DNA of 5,280 bases, from the NCBI GenBank assembly GCA_025936615.1, contig JAICSZ010000179.1:1-5280 (forward strand). Reading direction: 5' to 3'. The notes under the pieces were generated by a model, which worked only from the letters and a program-made list of their open reading frames with translations, was not told the origin of the DNA and ran no database searches. The stretch is from Pedococcus sp. (lineage in GTDB: Bacteria > Actinomycetota > Actinomycetes > Actinomycetales > Dermatophilaceae). Positions 1 through 5,280 of the stretch are shown piece after piece (positions within the stretch are counted from its first letter, which is position 1; each line of letters begins with the position of its first letter). Position numbers and translations under genes: made by a program.

Positions 1-33
1 GGATTCTCGGCAAGGCCTGACCCAGGCACCATC

Positions 34-75
34 GTGAGGGGCGGGTCCGACCACACGGTCGGACCCGCCCCTCGC
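34..75. terminator. Perfect 17-bp inverted repeat, probable factor-independent or bidirectional terminator
   Basis: Bases 36-52 (GAGGGGCGGGTCCGACC) pair without a mismatch with 57-73 around a 4-base loop (ACAC). One wobble pair (35/74) and one GC pair (34/75) can extend the stem. There is no T-run on either side, only a T/G-rich stretch (76-82) on the plus side, which is common for actinobacterial terminators. It lies between the left edge of the window and the first gene, so it most likely ends transcription of a gene to the left and shields the ThiF-like gene. An operator role for the palindrome cannot be excluded, but the long stem and tight loop favour an RNA hairpin. Confidence 0.75.
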
Positions 76-152
76 TGTGTGTCCGGGGCGGTCTGCACGC
101 GGAGCCACCCGCGGCCTGTGGATGAGCCGTCGGCGCGGACGACCGGTTGTGC

Positions 153-158
153 CAGATT
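153..158 (+). promoter_or_regulatory. Candidate -10 element for a leaderless transcript of the ThiF-like gene
   Basis: The hexamer CAGATT is followed by 6 bases and then the GTG at 165. It matches the actinobacterial -10 pattern TANNNT at the A and last T but not at the first base. No Shine-Dalgarno sequence precedes the GTG. An almost identical arrangement (CAGAAT, 6 bases, GTG) precedes the kinase gene. No good -35 hexamer is visible. If transcription starts at the GTG, the message would be leaderless. Confidence 0.4.
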
Positions 159-164
159 GACGCG

Positions 165-1235
165 GTGAGCCGACGCCACCTCCTGCGAACCATCTCGGTC
201 CCGCTGCGGCGTGGTCGGGGCCAAGTGCAGTTCGGCACGTCCGCGGAGCACTCGGTCGTGGTGGAGGGGCTCACCGACGACGAGGTCGCCGCGCTCGAGC
301 AGCTCGACGGCACCCACGAGCTCCCGGACGCGCTGGCCGGCCCCGGCTCCAACCACGTCGTTGCCTTCCTCGGCCAGCACGACCTGCTCGTCGAGAGCGA
401 GGACCTGGCGGGGATGGCTCCAGGGGTCCGCGGCCTGCTGGCACCCGATGCCAGCGCCCAGGCGGTGCTCGGCTCCGCCGACGGGTATGCCGTGGTGTCC
501 CGCAGGCGGGAGTCACGGGTCCTCGTGTGCGGCCGGGGCGCACTGCCGGCAGCCGTCGCCTCGTTGCTCCGCAGGGCCGGGGTGGCCCAGGTCCTCGTGG
601 GCGACGTGCACGCCGACGACTGGGACCACGGGGAGAGGCCCGGCCGGCGCGAGGCTTCCCCTGACTCTGTGACGGGAGCCTCGGCCCCGGATCTCCAGCC
701 GGCGCTCGTGGTGCTCACTGGCCTCGAGGCGATCGATCCCGCGCTCGGTGTGGAGTGGCGCCGCCGCGGCACCCCGGTGCTGCCGGTCGTCCTCCACGGC
801 GTCGAGGCGGTGGTCGGTCCGTTGCTGGCGACGAACGGGCCGTGCCTGCGCTGCCTGGACCTCACCCGCGCCGACCTCGACCCCGCCTGGCCGCTGCTCC
901 TGGGCCAGCTGCTGCGGCCGGGCGTGGGCACCGGTCGTGAGGTCGACGGCGACACGATGCTGGTGGCGGTTGCGGCGGGGATGAGCGCGATGCTGGTGTT
1001 GGCCGTCCTCGACGGGCACGGAGTGCCGCCGGGCCGCTCCTTCGAGGTCGGCCTGCCGTGGCCGCAGGTCCGCCAACGTCACTGGCCCGTGCACCCACGG
1101 TGCCGGTGCGGCGCGCCCACGGCCACCGAGCCCACGGACACCGAGGCCACGCACACCGAGCCCGCACTCGCCAGGGCAGTAGTCGCACCGGAGCGCCGGG
1201 CCAACCTCCGGGGCACGACCCACCTGTCGGCCTAG
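165..1235 (+). CDS. ThiF/cyclodehydratase-like protein (TOMM leader-peptide-binding type), degenerate E1 fold
   Basis: This 356-residue protein resembles the actinobacterial family often labelled 'TOMM precursor leader peptide-binding protein', related to ThiF/E1-like cyclodehydratase partners. The N-terminal part (about 1-105) has the 'L-D-G' type segment typical of these proteins (LEQLDG, 44-49). A Rossmann-like core begins near residue 116 with [11 protein letters not shown] and a following helix. The best signature is [19 protein letters not shown] (225-243), with C227 and C230. HPRCRCG (310-316) supplies C313 and C315, so a zinc site is plausible, though CxC replaces the usual CxxC. The adenylation residues expected of active E1 enzymes, such as the N-R-Q region, are not visible, so catalysis is doubtful. 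The GTG at 165 is chosen because the upstream in-frame TTG at 147 adds only six unlikely residues and 165 fits the leaderless spacing. After the Cys motif there is a low-complexity tail of about 40 residues. Its biological role is unknown, and no YcaO or precursor peptide is in the window. Confidence 0.8.
   Translation: MSRRHLLRTISVPLRRGRGQVQFGTSAEHSVVVEGLTDDEVAALEQLDGTHELPDALAGPGSNHVVAFLGQHDLLVESEDLAGMAPGVRGLLAPDASAQAVLGSADGYAVVSRRRESRVLVCGRGALPAAVASLLRRAGVAQVLVGDVHADDWDHGERPGRREASPDSVTGASAPDLQPALVVLTGLEAIDPALGVEWRRRGTPVLPVVLHGVEAVVGPLLATNGPCLRCLDLTRADLDPAWPLLLGQLLRPGVGTGREVDGDTMLVAVAAGMSAMLVLAVLDGHGVPPGRSFEVGLPWPQVRQRHWPVHPRCRCGAPTATEPTDTEATHTEPALARAVVAPERRANLRGTTHLSA
1119..1163 (+). repeat. 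Three tandem 15-bp units encoding T-x-T-E-(P/A)
   Basis: Three consecutive 15-base units start at 1119, 1134 and 1149. They share the frame ACGnnCACCGAGnCC with a few substitutions, and are read in frame as [10 protein letters not shown] and THTEP. They lie in the tail of the ThiF-like protein directly after its last cysteine motif. As a multiple of three, copy-number change would alter tail length without breaking the frame. Confidence 0.8.
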
Positions 1236-1361
1236 CCCAGCGCTCCGACCGCGCCACGGCCAGGACCACCCACCTCCGTCATCGGCCGTTCGGTGGGGTG
1301 TCGGACCCAGCCGGACACGCGGCATACCCCAACCCGCCCGCACGCCCCGTGGCTCGCACGA

Positions 1362-1367
1362 CAGAAT
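1362..1367 (+). promoter_or_regulatory. Candidate -10 element for a leaderless transcript of the ABC1 kinase gene
   Basis: CAGAAT is followed by 6 bases (GGCGAG) and the GTG at 1374. The purines just before the GTG are too close to act as a normal ribosome binding site. The 138-base gap after the previous gene leaves room for an independent promoter, although readthrough is also possible. In the same gap, CCCACC (1269-1274) can pair with GGTGGG (1292-1297), a weak hairpin with a 17-base loop. No clear -35 box is seen. Confidence 0.45.
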
Positions 1368-1373
1368 GGCGAG

Positions 1374-2756
1374 GTGAGCGAGCTCCCCCGCAAGGCCGTC
1401 GCGCGCACCGTGCGGCTGGCGAGCCTGCCCCTGGGCTTTGCGGGGCGGACGGCTGTGGGGTTCGGCAAGCGGGTCGGGGGCCGGCCCGCCGAAGCCGTGG
1501 CGGCCGAGCTGCAGGCCCGGACGGCCGACCAGCTGTTCCGGGTGCTGGGCGAGCTCAAGGGTGGGGCGATGAAGTTCGGCCAGGCCATGTCGGTCATGGA
1601 GGCCGCCCTCCCGGAGGAGTTCGCAGGGCCGTACCGCGCCACCCTGACGAAGCTGCAGGAGGCCGCACCACCGCTCCCGACCTCCACCGTGCACAAGGTC
1701 CTCGCGCAGGAGCTGGGACCCCGCTGGCGGACCGCGAAGTTCCAGTCCTTCGAGGACGTCCCGGCAGCGGCCGCGTCCATCGGCCAGGTGCACCGTGCGG
1801 TGTGGCGCGACGGGCGCGAGGTGGCGGTCAAGATCCAGTACCCCGGGGCGGGTGAGGCGCTGATGTCCGACCTCAACCAGCTCTCCGTCGTGGCTCGGCT
1901 CGCGACGTCGTGGATCCCGGGCATGGACATCAAGCCGGTGCTCGAGGAGCTCAAGGCACGGATGGCCGAGGAGCTCGACTACAACCTCGAGGCGGCCAAC
2001 CAGCGCACCTTCGCGCGGGCCTTCCGGGACGACGAGCTCTTCGTGGTGCCCGACGTGCTCGCCCACTCCGGACGGGTCATCGTCTCGGAGTGGCTCGAAG
2101 GCGTCCCGCTGTCCCGGATCATCTCCTCAGGGACTGTCGAGGAGCGCGACGCGGCCTCCCTGCGGTACATGGAGTTCCTGCTGGTCGGACCCGAGCGGGC
2201 CAGGCTGCTGCACGCCGACCCGCACCCCGGGAACTTCCGGTTGCTGCCCGGCGGGCGGCTCGGCGTGATCGACTTCGGCGCGGTCAAGCGGCTGCCCGGC
2301 GGCCTGCCCGACGAGATGGGCTCGCTCGTGGCGGCCGCCCTGTCGGGTGCGGCCGACGACCTGGAGGCCGGGCTGCGCATCGAGGGGTTCATCAAGCCCT
2401 CGATGACGATCGACGCCGCTGCGCTGCTCGAGTACCTGACCCCCTTCCTCGAGCCGCTCAGGCACGAGGAGTTCACCTTCAGCCGGCCGTGGCTGCGGGG
2501 ACTGGCGATGCACGTCCACGACGTGAAGCGTCCCGAGTTCCTCGTGGGCATGAAGCTCAACCTGCCGCCCGAGTACCTCCTCATCCACCGCGTGTGGCTC
2601 GGCGGCATCGGCGTCCTGTGCCAGCTCGGCGGGACCGTGCCTGCGCGTGAGGTCGTCGTGGAGCACCTGCCCGGAATGCGGCTGCGCCACCTCGCACCTC
2701 CGGTCGAGGCTGCGGAACAGCACCCCGAGGCGGGCCCGGAGGGCCAGGGGGCCTAG
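1374..2756 (+). CDS. ABC1/UbiB-family atypical protein kinase-like ATPase (AarF domain)
   Basis: This 460-residue protein carries the full ABC1/UbiB signature set. KFGQ at 67-70 is the family-specific KxGQ motif. [10 protein letters not shown] at 131-140 is the alanine-rich nucleotide loop that replaces the glycine-rich loop of ordinary kinases. K153 in VAVKIQ is the ATP-binding lysine, E200 and D202 form the ExD motif, HADPHPGN at 280-287 is the catalytic loop, and DFG is at 300-302. The family (UbiB, COQ8, AarF) acts as ATPases or kinases linked to isoprenoid lipids. Actinobacterial members lack a proven ubiquinone role, since these organisms use menaquinone. The closest known context is Rv3197 of M. 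tuberculosis, beside whiB7. The GTG at 1374 is preferred over an in-frame GTG at 1293 because the 27 extra residues are low in family-like content and 1374 has the better upstream signal. The last 20 residues are a disordered, Glu/Gly/Pro-rich tail. No transmembrane helix is obvious near the C-terminus. Confidence 0.93.
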   Translation: MSELPRKAVARTVRLASLPLGFAGRTAVGFGKRVGGRPAEAVAAELQARTADQLFRVLGELKGGAMKFGQAMSVMEAALPEEFAGPYRATLTKLQEAAPPLPTSTVHKVLAQELGPRWRTAKFQSFEDVPAAAASIGQVHRAVWRDGREVAVKIQYPGAGEALMSDLNQLSVVARLATSWIPGMDIKPVLEELKARMAEELDYNLEAANQRTFARAFRDDELFVVPDVLAHSGRVIVSEWLEGVPLSRIISSGTVEERDAASLRYMEFLLVGPERARLLHADPHPGNFRLLPGGRLGVIDFGAVKRLPGGLPDEMGSLVAAALSGAADDLEAGLRIEGFIKPSMTIDAAALLEYLTPFLEPLRHEEFTFSRPWLRGLAMHVHDVKRPEFLVGMKLNLPPEYLLIHRVWLGGIGVLCQLGGTVPAREVVVEHLPGMRLRHLAPPVEAAEQHPEAGPEGQGA

Positions 2757-2835
2757 GCGGCACCTCGCAGGCACACGGACACCCCGGCGCACCCCGGCAT
2801 ACTCCCAGCACTCCACCGGGCAGGTGCAGGGGTCC

Positions 2836-2860
2836 GCCTCCCAACGGGCGCTCTGGAGGC
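2836..2860 (+). terminator. Weak hairpin downstream of the kinase gene
   Basis: GCCTCC (2836-2841) can pair with GGAGGC (2855-2860), giving a 6-bp stem with a 13-base loop and no following T-run. It lies 79 bases past the kinase stop inside the convergent gap 2757-2947. The same gap holds a 10-base direct repeat (CACCCCGGCG at 2780, CACCCCGGCA at 2790) and a short palindrome GGTGCACC (2871-2878). I see no gene there. In particular no WhiB-type protein with four cysteines follows the kinase, unlike in Mycobacterium. Confidence 0.25.
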
Positions 2861-2917
2861 TGGACGTCGAGGTGCACCGCGCACGACGCCGATACAAGGG
2901 TCCGGGTTAGGGCGCTG

Positions 2918-2939
2918 TCAGCGTGTGCGTCCCCGCTGA
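2918..2939 (-). terminator. Weak hairpin just after the zinc-ribbon gene
   Basis: TCAGCG (2918-2923) pairs with CGCTGA (2934-2939) around a 10-base loop. On the minus strand it begins 8 bases after the stop codon of the zinc-ribbon gene, the expected place for the terminator of the minus-strand gene group. The stem is short and no T-run follows, so this is tentative. Confidence 0.3.
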
Positions 2940-2947
2940 AAGCCGTG

Positions 2948-3151
2948 TCACCACCAGGCGGAGTCGAGCTTGCCCTCGATGCTGCGCAGGTGCTGGCGGC
3001 TGCACCGGTCGCAGGTCCACACCTCGCGGCCGTTCTCGGTGCCGCGGGCCCAGGTCAGCCTCGCCAGCGACTCGTCCTCGGCAACGGTGCCGCAGGTGGC
3101 GCAGACGACCCGCGCGCCGGGCTGGGTGCCCGCGCCCGCGTCCTCGCTCAC
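2948..3151 (-). CDS. Small zinc-ribbon protein, 67 residues
   Basis: This short protein has two CxxC pairs: CATC (C17, C20) and CDRC (C47, C50), about 26 residues apart, the spacing of a four-cysteine zinc ribbon. The sequence between them has alternating charged and hydrophobic residues (LTWARG, GREVWTC) that would fit the beta strands of such a fold. It ends in SAWW. The start is GTG at 3151, read from the overlap GTGA, in which its GTG shares bases with the TGA stop of the upstream HhH-GPD gene. This overlap implies translational coupling and fixes the start. No signal peptide or membrane segment is present, so it should be cytoplasmic. The function is not established. The coupling suggests it helps the HhH-GPD protein, for example by binding DNA or protein, but that is inference. 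Confidence 0.85.
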   Translation of the reverse strand: MSEDAGAGTQPGARVVCATCGTVAEDESLARLTWARGTENGREVWTCDRCSRQHLRSIEGKLDSAWW

Positions 3152-3738
3152 GACTTCGCCGCGGCGGCCTTGGCCTTTGCCTCCGCCTTGGCCGCCTGCT
3201 TGAACTCGCGCACCTTCTGCAGCGACTCGGCATCCACGACGTCCGCGACAGAGCGGTACGACCCATCCTCGGCGTACGGGCCGACCGCCTCCTGCCAACC
3301 AGCCGGTCGGACGTCGAGCTGCTTGCCCACCAGCGCGGCGAAGATCCGGGCCTTCTGGTCGCCGAACCCCGGCAGCGCCCGCAGCCGGGCGAGCAGGTCG
3401 GTCGCATCCGCGGCCTCGGTCCAGATCCGCTCGGCGTGGCCGGCGTAGTCGTACCGCACGACCTGCGCGAGCTGCTGCACCCGACCGGCCATCGACCGGC
3501 CGTAGCGATGGATCGCCGGAGGTGTGGCGCACAGGTCGGCGAAGGCCTCAGGGTCCGCCGCGGCGATGGCGGCGGGCTCGAGGGTGCCGAACCGCTCGAG
3601 GATCTTCCATGGCCCGCGGAACGCGTGCTCCATCGGGTACTGCTGGTCCAGCAGCATCCCGACCAGCAACGCGAACGGGTCCTCGCTGAGCACCTTGTCG
3701 GCGTCGTCGTCCTGGGCGATCCGGATCTGCGCGGGCAT
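3148..3738 (-). CDS. HhH-GPD family DNA-glycosylase-like protein
   Basis: This 196-residue protein fits the small actinobacterial HhH-GPD family related to base-excision repair glycosylases (EndoIII/MutY/AlkA superfamily). The N-terminal helices contain PFALLVGMLLDQQYPMEHAF (21-40), matching the 'x-L-x-x-I-L-x-Q-Q' region of glycosylases. The helix-hairpin-helix is LRALPGFGDQKARIFAALVG (119-138), with the LPGxG turn at 122-126 for DNA-backbone contact. The position of the catalytic lysine in EndoIII (LPGVGRK) holds Q128 with K129 next, so a bifunctional lyase is not assured. The best candidate for the conserved aspartate is D142, somewhat closer to the hairpin than in EndoIII. No FeS cysteine cluster is present; the only cysteine is C70. 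The C-terminus (182-196) is a Lys/Ala tail. The start is ATG at 3738, 24 bases after the phosphodiesterase stop. The substrate base is unknown. Confidence 0.88.
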   Translation of the reverse strand: MPAQIRIAQDDDADKVLSEDPFALLVGMLLDQQYPMEHAFRGPWKILERFGTLEPAAIAAADPEAFADLCATPPAIHRYGRSMAGRVQQLAQVVRYDYAGHAERIWTEAADATDLLARLRALPGFGDQKARIFAALVGKQLDVRPAGWQEAVGPYAEDGSYRSVADVVDAESLQKVREFKQAAKAEAKAKAAAAKS

Positions 3739-3745
3739 GCGGCCG

Positions 3746-3751
3746 AGCCTA
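3746..3751 (-). promoter_or_regulatory. Candidate -10 element for the HhH-GPD / zinc-ribbon pair
   Basis: On the minus strand TAGGCT fits TANNNT and is followed by 7 bases and the ATG at 3738. It lies in the 24-base gap after the phosphodiesterase stop codon. The pair could thus have its own leaderless start as well as readthrough from the phosphodiesterase gene. The AGG within it is the only Shine-Dalgarno-like alternative and is weak. Confidence 0.45.
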
Positions 3752-3762
3752 GCCGCGCGTCC

Positions 3763-5244
3763 TCACAGCAGGTAGACGAAGCCAGGGCCCTCATCCCGGT
3801 AGGCAACTCCCAGGGCATCCAGCGCCGGCCGCCACGAGCCGGTCACCGACGGGTCCGACCCCTCGAACCCGTGGTCCGCGGTCAACAGGAAGGTGACCTC
3901 GTCGAGCACCCCGATGCCCTCGAGGTGGTCCAGGAACGCGACCAGGCGGGCGTCGCTCTGCCGCAACGAGTCCCGGGACATCTCGGAGCGCGGTCCGCCC
4001 CCGTGGTGGCCGGCGTCGGTCACGACGTTGGCCCACCAGGTCAGCGTGGGCGCCGTGTCGGCGCTCTCCCACAGCTGGCGCACCTGGTGCAGGCCCAGGT
4101 CGTCCACCTGCACGGCCCACCGGAAGTACGGGTCCGCCAGGTGCTCCGGCCGGCCCAGGAACGGCGAGCGCTCCGGCTCCGGCAGCACCCCCTCGGCCGC
4201 GGACGTCGCCGCCTCGAACCCGCCGGCTGTCCGCAGCAGCGCCATCGTCCCGTAGTCGGCGCCACGGTCGATCGCCTCGTCAACGCTCGCAGTGCGTGGT
4301 GACTCCCCTTGCGGCACATGGTCGTTCACGATCTCGAAGATCGTGCGGACGCCCGGGCGCAGCCACTCCGCAGAACGGTGCCACGTCTCCGCGTCGTTCG
4401 GCACCACCCGTTCTCCAGTTGCCCGGTCGTAGAAGACGTTGCCCAGCACGCCGTGCCGCCCCGGCCCCACCCCGGTGAGGATCGAGGTGTGGTTCGTCAG
4501 CGTGACGGACGGGAACTCCGCCACGGCACCACCACGCAGCGCCAGTCCCCGCTCGAGGAGCCGCGCCACCCCCGGCAGCTCGCCACCCTCGGCCAGCTCG
4601 AGCAGGTCGCCGCTGTGGGCGCCGTCCCAGAGAACTCCCACCACCCGGCGCGGCTGCCCTTCGGGCAGCTCCTCGAGGTATGCCGTGAGCGCTTCTCCGT
4701 CCAGGGCGTCACCACGCGCGTCGGTGAGGTCCGCGCGGGGGACGCCCGCGGCATACGCCAACGTCGGCCCCACGTCGACCAGCCGCGCGTGCTCGTCGAC
4801 GAGGCCCAGCCGGCGCACCCCGGCGCCGGAGAGCAGGAACGGCGCGCGTGACTGGATCACGTCGAGCGAGCCGTGCTCGCCGGCGTGCCCACCCTCCTCC
4901 GGGAAGAAGTGGCGGGGGGTGTGCACCACGGCCACGTCGGGCGAGCGGTCGGGGTCCGCGAACAGCGACAGGATCCGCTGCGCGGCGTAGGGGTAGGCGT
5001 TGTCGGTGGAGACCGAGGGGCCAGCCTGGGCCACCTCGTGCGCGTACGGCAGGAACGCCATGGGGTCCTCGCTCGCCACGGGGTCGATGCCGTCGAGCAC
5101 CTCATGGCCCCCCTCAGCGTGCAGGCGCACCCGCCCGAGGTGGTTCGCGGCCAGCGCGGCGCCGTCCTCGACCCACACGACGAGGTCGACCACGTCCTTG
5201 AGCTCGGGCGCGGTCAGTGCGGCGACCACGGCTTCGCGGGACAT
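3763..5244 (-). CDS. Alkaline-phosphatase-superfamily phosphodiesterase with permuted motif order
   Basis: This 493-residue protein belongs to the type I phosphodiesterase / nucleotide pyrophosphatase branch of the alkaline phosphatase superfamily, two-metal enzymes that cleave phosphodiester or phosphonate bonds. Residues 201-493 carry the usual N-terminal part in order: VVGVLWDGA with metal ligand D207, PSVTLTNHTSILTG with nucleophile T248 and N251, TDAGHHG with D410 and H414, and TADHGF with D457 and H458. The protein then ends 35 residues later at GFVYLL, with no further histidine. The missing last part is at residues 1-185: DP at 60-61, YP at 84-85, DRSPDV at 99-104, GEHGS with H124 as the likely final metal ligand, PFLLSG at 135-140, and DVGPTLAYAAGVP at 157-169. 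No signal peptide or membrane segment is seen, so it is probably cytoplasmic. The ATG at 5244 has a good -10 just upstream. Substrate unknown; not a fragment, since every catalytic residue is accounted for. Confidence 0.9.
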   Translation of the reverse strand: MSREAVVAALTAPELKDVVDLVVWVEDGAALAANHLGRVRLHAEGGHEVLDGIDPVASEDPMAFLPYAHEVAQAGPSVSTDNAYPYAAQRILSLFADPDRSPDVAVVHTPRHFFPEEGGHAGEHGSLDVIQSRAPFLLSGAGVRRLGLVDEHARLVDVGPTLAYAAGVPRADLTDARGDALDGEALTAYLEELPEGQPRRVVGVLWDGAHSGDLLELAEGGELPGVARLLERGLALRGGAVAEFPSVTLTNHTSILTGVGPGRHGVLGNVFYDRATGERVVPNDAETWHRSAEWLRPGVRTIFEIVNDHVPQGESPRTASVDEAIDRGADYGTMALLRTAGGFEAATSAAEGVLPEPERSPFLGRPEHLADPYFRWAVQVDDLGLHQVRQLWESADTAPTLTWWANVVTDAGHHGGGPRSEMSRDSLRQSDARLVAFLDHLEGIGVLDEVTFLLTADHGFEGSDPSVTGSWRPALDALGVAYRDEGPGFVYLL

Positions 5245-5250
5245 GTCGCG

Positions 5251-5256
5251 ACCCTA
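5251..5256 (-). promoter_or_regulatory. Candidate -10 element for the phosphodiesterase gene
   Basis: On the minus strand TAGGGT fits TANNNT and is followed by 6 bases (CGCGAC) and the ATG at 5244, the spacing for a leaderless transcript. The AGGG could instead serve as a weak ribosome binding site. The presence of a promoter-like element here argues that 5244 is the true start and that the gene does not extend beyond the window. No -35 consensus is evident in the 24 bases left. Confidence 0.5.
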
Positions 5257-5280
5257 GCCAAGCGCACGGCCCGGACATGA

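Noticed and set aside
1..20. Possible end of an upstream gene (frame 3, ILGKA then TGA at 18-20)
   Set aside because: Only five codons are visible, so nothing supports coding. The hairpin at 34-75 is in the right place for a gene ending here, but another frame also stops at 35-37.
1293..1373. Longer kinase start at the GTG at 1293
   Set aside because: The added 27 residues are Thr/His/Pro-rich and unlike the family, and the CAGAAT-6-GTG arrangement favours 1374.
513..2066. Minus-strand open frame of 517 codons opposite the ThiF-like and kinase genes
   Set aside because: It spans two recognised genes and their gap, has His/Arg/Gly-rich low-complexity composition, and no family motif.
2757..2947. 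Hidden small gene (such as whiB7) or small RNA after the kinase
   Set aside because: No frame shows a four-cysteine WhiB pattern or a plausible start with coding-like third-position GC. CATACT at 2798-2803 resembles a -10 but has no start codon at a suitable distance. Nothing supports an RNA gene.
2923..4302. Long plus-strand open frame of 459 codons opposite the phosphodiesterase and HhH-GPD genes
   Set aside because: It is antisense to two well-recognised genes, is extremely rich in Arg, Gly and Pro, has no family motif, and runs through the convergent gene boundary. It is a by-product of high GC.
3763..5244. Reading the phosphodiesterase as a truncated pseudogene lacking its C-terminus
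   Set aside because: The apparently missing C-terminal segment, with its histidine and DVGPT motif, is present intact at the N-terminus in the same frame, and the start has a promoter-like element. A permuted functional enzyme explains this better.

Overview
The window is very GC-rich, with G/C-dominated third codon positions, GTG starts and almost no Shine-Dalgarno sequences. This points to a high-GC actinobacterium. The look of the proteins would fit Intrasporangiaceae or a related micrococcal group, but that placement is an inference from style, not a match. Nothing suggests a phage, plasmid or insertion sequence. All five genes look like ordinary chromosomal actinobacterial genes, and no RNA gene or CRISPR array is visible.

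Layout. Positions 1-164 hold a perfect 17-bp inverted repeat (probable terminator of whatever lies to the left) and the start region of the first gene. Two plus-strand genes follow. The first (165-1235) encodes a degenerate ThiF/cyclodehydratase-like protein, the kind often auto-annotated as a TOMM leader-peptide-binding protein. The second (1374-2756) encodes an ABC1/UbiB-family atypical kinase with all its signature motifs. A 191-base convergent gap (2757-2947) carries only weak hairpins. A minus-strand group reads toward it: an alkaline-phosphatase-superfamily phosphodiesterase (5244 to 3763), an HhH-GPD-family DNA-glycosylase-like protein (3738 to 3148), and a 67-residue zinc-ribbon protein (3151 to 2948) that overlaps the glycosylase-like gene by 4 bases.

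How the genes relate. The ThiF-like and kinase genes are adjacent on one strand, and the same order is known around Rv3196-Rv3197 in Mycobacterium, but each here seems to have its own start signal. The HhH-GPD and zinc-ribbon genes are almost certainly translationally coupled and suggest a small DNA-repair unit. Four of the five starts have an A-rich or TANNNT-like hexamer 6-7 bases before the start codon and no convincing ribosome binding site, which suggests leaderless transcripts.

The most striking observation is the order of motifs in the phosphodiesterase. Its metal-binding and nucleophile motifs are all present, but the segment that normally forms the C-terminus of the family, including the last metal-binding histidine, is at the N-terminus. 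The protein stops soon after the DHG motif. This reads as a natural circular permutation of the alkaline phosphatase fold.
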